A stretch of DNA of 64,000 bases. Source: Dichetophora obliterata (taxonomy: Eukaryota > Arthropoda > Insecta > Diptera > Sciomyzidae). The position numbers were made by a program, and so were the translations under genes. The DNA is taken from positions 50,259,288-50,323,287 of the forward strand of contig OY986438.1 in the NCBI GenBank assembly GCA_963920525.1, in the 5' to 3' direction. Positions 34,115 to 42,147 of the stretch are shown here, piece by piece; within the stretch, counting starts at the first letter, position 1, and each line of letters begins with the position of its first letter. Below the pieces are notes generated by a model. That model was not told the DNA's origin and made no database searches. It was given only the letters and a program-made list of their open reading frames with translations.

Positions 34115-34299
34115 TACCGCAACAAAATTAGCAAAATGTTGCTTGAATTTAATCAAAATTTTGCTTTTCCCTTAATACATAAGGAGTGATTTCAATTCAG
34201 CAATCTTTTTCTACAACCACACCGTGATTGAGCAAAGTTTTACTGATTTGCTTTTAAGCAAAGCATTTGCTTGATTCAAGCAAGATAATAATCTCCGTG
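34115..34299. mobile_element. CACGGAGA-group MITE, 3' fragment
   Basis: The sequence runs through TTAGCAAAATGTTGCTTG to TAATCTCCGTG and then TA. It is closely similar to the right half of the complete MITE at 16536-16892 (shared phrase AATCAAAATTTTGCTTTT). Confidence 0.65.
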
Positions 34300-35095
34300 T
34301 ATAAGTTATCTTTTCTTGAACTAAATGTAAATGGTTGCAAATCAAAAAAAGCAAAAATGTGCAAAAACCACATGCATTTATTGTAAAATATACAAAAATA
34401 TGCGCAATAAATATAAAAAATAGTCACCTTTTTTAAATATGCAAAACCATGCATTTACTGCAAAATATGCATTAACGATTGAATGCCATTTTAAAGGAGA
34501 TTTCATGATTCGTAAAGATAACTTAACTATTTCCATTTTAAGATGCTCAGTAAAAACATGCATTTGCATGAGATTCCTAGTCCTAGTCATTACTATTTAA
34601 AACTGCTTATACTGGATCAGTAAAATTTTATTCAGTTCACGCTGAGCAAAAGTTAGCTCCCAGGTATAAATTGACGTAAGACTAGCGTTTAAAATTGAAT
34701 TGGTTACACCGTACAACAATTATGGTAAAAAAATTTCACGCACGAAGTAAATCGTATACATGTGAAATTAGGAACAAATGTTAGTAAAACTGCGTTCTTA
34801 CTTTTTCACTAGAACGTCAGGAGTTTTTTTAGAAGGGATTGATTGGGAAGAGATTGTCTTCTTTCATTTGATACCCATATTGTCATGTTTCGGAGAATTT
34901 AAGTATTTAAATAAATTTTTTTAAACAATTCCTTTTTGTAACTTAAAAGTCCTTTTAAAAATCCTGACGTGAGTGAGAACGCACTTTTACTATCCTTTGC
35001 TTCTAGTTTCCTGTGTATACGGTTTACTTCGTGTGTGATAAGTGCTGACGTTCGGTGTTATCTCTGCTAATCGAAATAAAGTAGACAGAATATAA
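34300..35095. other. Unassigned sequence
   Basis: Repeated GCAAAAATGTGCAAAAACC and related phrases occur at 34340-34470. No supported gene was found. Confidence 0.35.
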
Positions 35096-35099
35096 AATT

Positions 35100-35455
35100 T
35101 TAAATTTATTATGTTGACTTTATCTGATTTAAATACAAATTCTAAATGTTTGATAGTTTAAATCATACTTAATTTTAAATACAAATTCTAGTTGTTTGAT
35201 AGTTTAAAATCGTTTATTGAGCTTAAGGTCAAAGTTAGAACAATTAATTGTTCTAACCATTTTTTCCAAAGAAACAACAACAACAACAACAACGACGTTT
35301 TTTCAATATGAAAAGGAAAAAATCACTAGCTGATCTGATTGCAATTTCTACTCTGCTAAGAGCGTCATCAGAAATCTTTGTGATACCCGTGCAAGTGCGC
35401 GCTAACGCACTGCACCATCGGGGCGATGAGATTTGAAGCGTCAATTTCTCAGTTT
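35100..35455 (-). mobile_element. Ribozyme-SINE composite, copy 2
   Basis: On the minus strand the order is CTGAGAAATTGACG (about 35453), a shortened tRNA-like region that has lost its B box, the hammerhead (35384-35322), and a GTT microsatellite (35293-35264 as CAA). Then follow a linker with the palindrome GAACAATTAATTGTTC (35238-35253) and the duplicated body (35220-35110). The terminal repeat is missing. Confidence 0.7.
35322..35384 (-). ncRNA. Hammerhead ribozyme (type I), copy 2
   Basis: It has the same 63-nt layout as the other copies. These are ATCAC/GTGAT outer stem, GATTT/AGATC inner stem (one G-U), CTGATGA (35371-35365), stem II with CTCT/AGAG arms and a TAGC loop, GAAA (35348-35345), and the ATTGCAAT stem III. 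The base before the cleavage point is C at 35337. Relative to the other copies, stem II keeps pairing by changing both partners (C-G to U-A, and U-G to C-G), which supports selection on the fold. The foot of stem II is C and A rather than G-C. Confidence 0.78.
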
Positions 35456-35648
35456 TTCCTCCATTTCATCATGTCACATTTGTTGTTGTATTTCTGTTTT
35501 ACTTTAGTTTCTATGCTTATGTTATTATATGAAGTCCAACAGCCTGCTGGAAGTTTGCACTAACAAAGCATGTTTACTGAAGTTGTTTTTATAATTTTTG
35601 CTGATTTTGTTTTCAGCTGTTTCCGTTTGGTCGAGCACTACCATTTGA

Positions 35649-35820
35649 TTAAAGTTTTTTCTAAATGACCTTAAGCTCAATAAACGATTTTAAACTATCA
35701 AACAACTAGAATTTGTGTTTAAAATCAAGTATGATTTAAACTATCAAACATTTAGAATTTGTATTTAAATCATATAAAGTCAACATAATTAATATAGAGG
35801 TCATTTAGAAAAAACTTTAA
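35649..35820. mobile_element. TTAA-type MITE sharing the composite body
   Basis: The ends are TTAAAGTTTTTTCTAAATGA at 35649 and its reverse at 35820, about 23 bp of inverted repeat including TTAA. The 172-bp block contains the ACTATCAAACAACTAG / ACTATCAAACATTTAG duplicated body found in the ribozyme-SINE composites, but no tRNA-like or hammerhead part. It is the simplest member of the group. Confidence 0.72.
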
Positions 35821-36225
35821 TTTTAAATTTATCTTCATGTTATGACATAAGTAAATATTTTTAAATGTTTGTTTTTATTTTATATATTTAAAATGGGGAT
35901 TGCTTAGGAAGGGTGGTTTACGCCTTTTTATCCTTTTTTAACTACGACGCACAGTGTAGCGAGGGCTTTGGGATGAGGGACAAAAATTAAAGGAATAATG
36001 GTAGGTACATGAAATTTAGTACAAATATAATTGTTATTATATCAATAATAAAACACCACACAAACATTTATCAAGGTCGGCCACGACCTTTACCCACCTT
36101 CCACATAAAATGAACAATAAAAGTGCAATATCTCCAGATTTAGAAATGAATTGTGGTGGCCTTAACCTACTAGTAGAGTGCGTGGCCCGTAAGCTAAAGA
36201 ACCGTAGCTCAAACTCGGGATGTCG
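35821..36225. other. Unassigned sequence
   Basis: No supported feature was found here. Confidence 0.35.
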
Positions 36226-36231
36226 GAAAAA

Positions 36232-36320
36232 CATCGATGCATCGAAAATATCGATGTTTTGCTTCGATGCATCGAAAATTATCCACTCGATGTATAAATA
36301 GTCGATGCATCGATGTTTTT
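36232..36320. repeat. ATCGATGCATCGA palindrome cluster
   Basis: ATCGATGCATCGA or close variants occur at 36234, 36264 and 36302. AACATCGATGCATCGA (left) and TCGATGCATCGATGTT (right) form an inverted pair about 90 bp apart. It could be the ends of a tiny hAT-like or other MITE; the family is unknown. Confidence 0.5.
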
Positions 36321-36777
36321 TGAAAACTGAAATCTGTAGTAAATTGAACCTCCATTTCAGTTTTTCAATTGCAAAAAAAAAAAGAAAAGTGAGTAAGACC
36401 AACAAATTGATATGGCTTCAAAAATTGTGGTTTTTAGGTTTTTTTTTTTTTTTTGAGAAACGCAGTGAAAACAACGTGAATTGTAATTTGAGCGAAAAGA
36501 ATAAAGAGAGCCGGAAATACGTCAAACTGAATGGGACACACAAGAAACGTCGACAAAACAAATTATTTTACTCTATATAATTTAATTTAAAAAGATTAAG
36601 TTTCACAAATGAAGCAATTTCCTTCAGTAATTTAGATTTTTACACAAGCTTATTTTATGATTATATCCCACATTATCTCCACATAAAATGAAATTTCGTT
36701 TTAAGTTATATCGAGAAAATATAATATCGAATGAAATGGACGTAAGACGCCTCAGAAAGTAAAAATTGCCATGTAAA

Positions 36778-36915
36778 GTTTCTTGAGTACGTAAGCCGTT
36801 CAGAGTCGACATAAAACTAGAAGGTTCAGTTCTTGCTCACTTGTGATCAAACATTTAATAACACACACAGCCCAATTGATCAATAGAAGCTTGGCCAAAG
36901 TCCTTCCATGGCACA
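36778..36915 (+). repeat. Dispersed repeat with GCCGTTCAGAGTCG, copy 2
   Basis: This is the second copy of the repeat at 19031-19172, in the same orientation. Shared phrases are TTGTGATCAAACATTTAA and TTGATCAATAG. Confidence 0.6.
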
Positions 36916-37129
36916 GTGGAGTATTGAACCCTCAAATTTCAAAGTTCACCTATAAGACGGAAGGAACTTTTGACTTTTTTTAAGTTGGAATGGGTCCAAA
37001 TAAAACAAAAAATTGTCTGTCATTCTTGCGACACGATAACAACCGTTATTTGAAAGCTATCGTAATAATATTCGGCATTTAGGCTTGTATCTACAAAATA
37101 AGGAACAAGCTAAAAAATTAACCAAATCG

Positions 37130-37530
37130 CATGAACACCATGCCTACCTCGCATACAAAGTAACTTTGTCAAAACTGCAAAATCTCTTTAAACTCCATAA
37201 AACTTAATGTAAATGAAATTCAATGAAATCGAGTAAAATCCACGCCTACCTCTCATTTAAAGTAACTTTATCAAAACTGTAAAATCTCTTTAAACTCGAC
37301 CAAACTTAATGTATGTATTTGAAATTTGGCATATGAGTTTTGGTATTTAATATGCACTCTAAGTATGAAATTCAATTCAATAGAGTAAAAACCACGCCTA
37401 CCTCCCATACGAAGTGACTATCAAAACTTTCAAACTATCAATACCTAGGTATCTACTTATATATTTATTCCTGAAACTAAAGACATTCTTAAAAATTAAA
37501 TATATAGGATAATACCACGCCCACTTTTCA
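37130..37530 (-). repeat. Degenerate minisatellite, CCACGCCTACCTC family
   Basis: Three or four units share ACGCCTACCTCxCAT, AAGTxACT and TCAAAACTGxAAAATCTCTT. They are the reverse-strand form of the units at 3.6-4.3 kb and resemble Helitron cores, but no Helitron ends were identified here. Confidence 0.55.
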
Positions 37531-37675
37531 TTCAAAGTTACTTTTTAAAATATATTAGTACATATATATTGTTTCCAAAAAATATTTCGATAATGATAAA
37601 CTTTATTTGCTTTTCGTTTATTTAATTTAATTTCATTACATTATTTACTTTATTTTTTCTAAAAATTATTTCGCT

Positions 37676-37879
37676 TTAATCTTCATCAATATTTCCGCTT
37701 TCATTACCACAATTAGCAACATCATTACCTTCAACATCGATTTCACGAATTTCCTCATATTCTTCTTTTTCAAATTTAAGTAAATCCTGTGCTTCTTTTG
37801 GAAAATGCTTTTCTTCTTTTTTTAATTTTTGATTGCGTGAAAAAATACAACAAGTAATAATGCAACATGTTATAAACAT
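37676..37879 (-). CDS. Short open frame, membrane-like start and acidic tail
   Basis: The 67-residue frame opens with a Cys-rich hydrophobic stretch (MFITCCIITCCIF), then a charged segment and an acidic end (GNESGNIDED). It has no recognisable family. It could be the end of a membrane protein of a lost element, or chance. I would not count it as a gene without similarity evidence. Confidence 0.15.
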   Translation of the reverse strand: MFITCCIITCCIFSRNQKLKKEEKHFPKEAQDLLKFEKEEYEEIREIDVEGNDVANCGNESGNIDED

Positions 37880-38051
37880 TAAACATAAACAAGTTCATAT
37901 AAAAAGCCAATATGACGCTAACTGATATGTAGGGTACAAACTAGTTAATCTAAAATAAATAATGCATAACAAAAGCATAAACTAAATCAAAGCAAAATAA
38001 AAAAAAAACAACAAAAGAAGAGAGAAAAACTGAGAAATTGTCACAGAAATA

Positions 38052-38128
38052 TCATCGCCTCTGTTGGTGTATTGCGCTTAGATGCGCTTTCACGAGGCAA
38101 TCACGGCCCGGGATCGATTCCCGACGGC
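38052..38128 (+). pseudogene. tRNA-like head of the ribozyme-SINE, copy 3
   Basis: TGTTGGTGTATTGCG fits an A-box-like element, and GGATCGATTCCCG (38111-38123) is a good B box inside a T-arm-like stem (CGGG...CCCG). It ends immediately at the first base of the hammerhead. It is the best-preserved tRNA-like part of the three copies. Confidence 0.6.
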
Positions 38129-38191
38129 ATCACAAAGGTTTCTGATGAAGCCTGTAGCGGGGCCGAAATTGCAATAAAATCAGCTAGTGAT
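38129..38191 (+). ncRNA. Hammerhead ribozyme (type I), copy 3
   Basis: ATCAC (38129-38133) pairs with GTGAT (38187-38191). AAA faces AGCTA in an internal loop. GGTTT (38137-38141) pairs with AAATC (38177-38181). CTGATGA is at 38142-38148, stem-loop II at 38149-38164, GAAA at 38165-38168 and TTGCAAT at 38169-38175. H17 is A38176 and predicted cleavage is 38176/38177. The foot of stem II is A and C, a mismatch where G-C is usual. Stem III is a minimal palindrome, as in type I ribozymes that work as dimers or multimers. Confidence 0.78.
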
Positions 38192-38596
38192 GTTTTCCTT
38201 TTCATATTGAAAAATGTTGTTGTTGTTGTTTCTTTGGAAAAAATTCTTTAGAGCAATAAATTATTCTAACCTGACCTAAAGCCCTCAATAAACGATTTAA
38301 AACTATCAGAAACTAGAATTAGTTTTTAAAATCAAGTATGATTTAAACTATCAAACATTAAGTATTTATATTTCAATCATAATAAATAACAAGGTCATAT
38401 AGAAAACTTTCAAAAAAGTAATTTGTTTTTAAATCTCACAATCTAAGCATATGTAAAAATTGTTAAAAGTCGGAAAACCAGAATTCCCGTGTTATAAAAA
38501 TCAACTAGTTCATTTCTAGCTCAATTTTTACTTGCTATGAAATGGTACAAAAAACCTTCAGCGTAGAACGGTTCACTTTGATTTTATTTTGTTTTC

Positions 38597-39154
38597 TTGC
38601 CAAAAACTCTGAAATCTAATATAGTTCACGACTCTCTCAGTGATTCAGCTATTAACAACAATCATCTGCCTGCTGGGCCGGCGCCTTTAGTCAATGCTAC
38701 AGAATTGCCTGCTACTCAGCGCTCTGCTTCAACCTCTGTAAACAACAACTTTGCTGAAAGTTCTTCGGTGGTTACTAATATAATCAATAAACAAACACAT
38801 CAGAACAGAACATCAAATATTTTCGGATCAGATTTAACTTCCGATCTAAATGTGTTACCTCAATTAAAATGGATACACTTGTCTAAATTTCGTGCCGATA
38901 CTATTCCTGAGAGTATCATAAGCCATATATCTGCGAAACTAAGCTTACCACCTGATCTCTTTAAATGCTTCAGGTTAGCAAAAAAAGAAGCAGACATCAG
39001 CAAACTAAGTTTTATGAACTTTAAACTTGGCTTCCCTGCTCACATAATGAAAAGAGTAATGGATGCCTCAATTTGGCCATACAACGTCCGTATAAAATTG
39101 TTTTCTAATATTTCAAAAAACTTAATCGGCCCTCCGCTACCAGCGATAACTTAA
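38597..39154 (+). CDS. LINE A ORF1 protein, C-terminal part
   Basis: The 185-residue frame ends with a domain reading WIHLSKFRADTIPESIISHI, then LSFMNFKLGFPAHIMKRVMD and ASIWPYNVRIKLF. This is typical of the C-terminal region of ORF1 RNA-binding proteins in jockey/CR1-type LINEs. The first part is low-complexity (Ser, Thr, Asn). There is no CCHC knuckle and no clear start, and the first ATG at 38597 may be internal. It stops 26 bases before the endonuclease homology, so ORF2 translation would need reinitiation or frameshifting, as is common in these elements. Confidence 0.65.
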   Translation: MPKTLKSNIVHDSLSDSAINNNHLPAGPAPLVNATELPATQRSASTSVNNNFAESSSVVTNIINKQTHQNRTSNIFGSDLTSDLNVLPQLKWIHLSKFRADTIPESIISHISAKLSLPPDLFKCFRLAKKEADISKLSFMNFKLGFPAHIMKRVMDASIWPYNVRIKLFSNISKNLIGPPLPAIT

Positions 39155-39931
39155 ACAATTCTCCCAAGTACTCTACATCTTCTACATATGATTTTCAATT
39201 ATGCTATCACAATGTCGGTGGCTTAAGAACCAAAGCCATGAATATTCTGTTATTCTCATCCTCGTTGCAACATGACGTCATAGTTTTTACTGAAACTTGG
39301 CTTTCTGCGAATCATCACAGTTCCGAATTTTTTGAATCTCAGCAGTACAACGTATTTCGTAAAGATCGATGCCCTCAAATATCTGGCCTTAGCAGAGGCG
39401 GTGGAGTACTGATCGCTGTACGTACAGTTCTTTTATCAACGCAATTAATTCTACCTTCTTCTCAGTCAACAGCGCCGCATTTTATGTTGGATTTAGATCA
39501 GTTAATTATAAAAATAAATGTTGATAATAGTCATGAACTTTTCTTAATTGTAAGCTATATTCCTCCTGGTAGTCCTTTTGATTTATATAAAATGCACATT
39601 GATAATTGTGAAAGTATTTTAAGTAACTTAAAAGATAACCAGCACGTAATAATAATGGGTGATTTTAATCTTCCTAACATAAATTGGATTTATGATGGCG
39701 ATGAGCATTACTGGCTACCTTTTAATATTACAAGCAATTGTGAGAGTGTAGTTGTTGATAGTTTCGCGGAATTTGATTTGCACCAATTGAATGGTATTTT
39801 TAATAATAATAATAGACTTCTTGATCTTATTTTTGTAGATAGGGAAATAAATGCTCATGTTAGCAGTGTTAATTCTACATTAGTACTTCATACAAACCAT
39901 CATAATGTACTGAGCCTTACATTCAAATTTT
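39155..39931 (+). pseudogene. LINE A ORF2, endonuclease part (5' of insertion)
   Basis: An AP-type endonuclease is readable. It has LCYHNVGGLRTKAM, IVFTETWL (catalytic Glu region), RGGGVLIAV, SYIPPG, IIMGDFNLPNINW (Asp/Asn pair) and RLLDLIFVD. The last conserved motif, usually SDH, reads HTNHHN, so the catalytic Asp appears changed. The open frame runs on without a stop into LINE B, giving a 725-codon open frame from the ATG at 39238 to 41415. That frame joins two unrelated proteins and is a product of the insertion. Confidence 0.75.
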
Positions 39932-41415
39932 TTACTAACAAAAGAAGCCTGCCAAACCTCCGAACAATGAGAATGGATGGCACTGAAATTCCCTTCAAAG
40001 GAGAAGTAAAGTATCTGGGACTTACACTAGATTCAAAGCTTCTCTGGAGAAGACATGCAGAGGTAACTATAAACAAAGCAACGCGCGCACTCATGGTATG
40101 TAGGAGCCTGGCGGGGAAAAGCTGGGGTTGTAACCCAACAATTCTCCGCTGGATGTATACCATGATGGTGAGACCCATCCTCACATATGGTGCAATAGCA
40201 TGGGCTGAGAGAACCAAGCTAACCACAATGAGGAATATGCTAACAAAGGTGCAGAGACTGGCCTGTGTATGCATCACAGGGGCCATGAGGACATGCCCTA
40301 CAGCAGCACTAGAAGTAATTCTGGACCTAACACCCTTACACCTTGTCATAGAGGGAGTAGCCAAGCGAACTCTGCTGGGCATTGCAAAAGAGGGGACAGG
40401 TTTAGGTAAAACTATCAGCAGTAGAGAGAAGGAGGATATTGCAAAGCAGACTCCCTACATCGATCTACCAAGAGACGATATAGTAAAAAGGTATAACTTC
40501 GAAAAACACTTCGGAATTAAGCTTAGTACCAAGAAAGAGTGGGACAGCGAGATGATATCGCAAGTTAAGAAACCACATAGTATAGCATGGTATACAGATG
40601 GGTCCAAGACATTGGAAGGTATAGGCGCAGGGGTGTACGGGCCAAGAACCAAGCACTTTGAACCTATGGGGACAACACCCAGTATCTTCCAAGCGGAAAT
40701 CCTAGCAATACAGCTGTGTGCACAATTCAATCTGGACCGTAAATACAAAGGTCAGGATATAGTTGTGATGTCAGACAGCCAAGCAGCAATCAAAGCATTA
40801 GTTTCCTGTGAGATATCATCGAGAATAACATGGGAATGCCTAACAAAACTCAACGAGCTAGGCAAGAATAACACTGTTACTATACTTTGGGTCCCAGGAC
40901 ACAAAGGAATACAGGGTAACGAAGAAGCCGATGGTCTAGCGCGACAGGGTGCAGCCACAAAATTTATAGGACCAGAACCATTCTGCGGATTGGGCACACA
41001 TTCTATAAAAGAAGAACTAAGAAGGGAGGAGAGGCATAAACGTTCAAACCTTTGGAAAAGCCTCCCAAAGCTAAGACAATCCAAATTGCTCCTCAGAGAT
41101 TTTAACACTCGGAGAGCAAAATTGTGCATAAGCTTAGGCAAACCGAATCTTAGGATTCTAACGGGGTTCCTTACAGGACACTGTAAACTGAAATACCACC
41201 TGATGAAATTGGGCATAGAGACCGATAGTAACTGCCGTTTCTGTGAAAAAGCAGAGGAGACTCCAATACACCTACTTACAAACTGCGACGCCGTGGCTCG
41301 CAGGCGTAAACTAGCACTGGGGAATTATGAGCTGAGTCTAGAGCAGGTTTCATCCCTTGAACCTAAGAATATTCTCAAATTCATTAGAGAAATAGGGCTG
41401 GATGAAATTCTGTAA
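39932..41415 (+). CDS. LINE B ORF2 C-terminal part with RNase H
   Basis: The frame is open from the junction to TAA. It first reads the RT-distal region (EVKYLGLTLDSKLLWRRHAE, RPILTYGAIAWAE). It then reads a complete RNase H domain, with WYTDGSKT (first Asp), AEILAI (Glu), VMSDSQAAIKAL (Asp) and WVPGHKGIQGNEEADGLAR (last Asp), so all four catalytic residues are present. It closes with the zinc knuckle CRFCEKAEETPIHLLTNC. The reverse transcriptase itself is absent through 5' truncation, so the copy cannot move alone. Translation could only start upstream, in the LINE A frame. Confidence 0.85.
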
Positions 41416-41507
41416 TCCGCAAACCCAGCGGAGCTTTGAGAAGGAGGTACAATAGATCTCATTTAGGTCGCAGTACGCATCTCCACCACACAACATTAAC
41501 ATTAACA
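39932..41507 (+). mobile_element. LINE B (LOA/R1-like), 5'-truncated, nested in LINE A
   Basis: It is flanked by a perfect 15-bp duplication, TTACATTCAAATTTT, at 39917-39931 and 41508-41522. It starts inside ORF2 just after the reverse transcriptase and ends in a tail of ACATTA units (about 41492-41507). Its 3' region shares GGTCGCAGTACGCATC-like sequence with the LINE fragment at 23.4-23.8 kb. Exact duplications and an open frame suggest a recent insertion. Confidence 0.92.
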
Positions 41508-41522
41508 TTACATTCAAATTTT

Positions 41523-42140
41523 ATAGCTATCTTAAGCCAACTCAAAATAGAAATCATTATTTTAATTTTTCCAAAGGTGATTTTTGTAGTATTACTAATT
41601 ATTTGAACAATATAGATTGGTTGTCAGTTTTAAACAACGCAGAATTATTAAAAAACTTTAACTATTTTTCGAGTAAGCTCAATGAAGCGATGAATTTTTT
41701 CATTCCTAAAGAATATTTTAAAACATCTTCTAAGCCCAAGTGGTTTAATAGTGCTCTAGTAAATCTAAACAACAGGAAGAACAAAGCCTATAAATTTTTT
41801 AATAAAAACCCACATAATATGGAGCTTTATGATAAATATCGAAGCCTTCAAAAACAATTTGATCATTTGAATAAATTTTTGTATAAAATTTATATACTTC
41901 AGGAAGAGTCTAAATTAAAAACTAATAACGGTAAAAGCTTTTGGCAGTTTATAAACAGTAAAAAAAATCTGCTGGTATTCCAAATACTATTAGTTATCTT
42001 GGCAATACTACCTCCGATCTCCCCACAATTTGCAACCTTTTCGCCAAATTTTTTAAATCTGTTTATACCTCTCCCACTTCTAATCCAACCTTAAATAATT
42101 TAGAATTAATAGACTCTTCAAGCAACATAGGAAGTTTTCA
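41523..42140 (+). pseudogene. LINE A ORF2, connecting region after the insertion
   Basis: The frame resumes directly after the target duplication (SYLKPTQNRNHYFNF) and runs through KYRSLQKQFDHLNKFLYKIY and GKSFWQFINSKK. A shift in the A-run near 41957-41963 then moves the frame. The correct continuation (SAGIPN, then DLPTICNLFAKFFKSVY) is in another frame and joins the RT part. This is the linker between endonuclease and reverse transcriptase in CR1/jockey-type ORF2. Confidence 0.75.
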
Positions 42141-42147
42141 GCTAAGT

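Larger units (their letters stand above)
38030..38425 (+). mobile_element. Ribozyme-SINE composite, copy 3 (most complete)
   Basis: In order it has ACTGAGAAATTGTCACAG, a tRNA-like head (38052-38128), the hammerhead (38129-38191), a GTT microsatellite (38215-38231), and a linker (TTTGGAAAAAATTC...). The duplicated body (38300-38390) and the terminus AAGGTCATATAGAAAACTTT (to about 38421) follow. The linker shared with copy 2 shows that the two parts moved as one unit, rather than two chance neighbours. There is no coding sequence. Confidence 0.75.

Noticed and set aside
39900..41216. Several minus-strand frames of 75-160 codons
   Set aside because: They are shadows of the LINE B coding strand, which has complete RNase H motifs on the plus strand.
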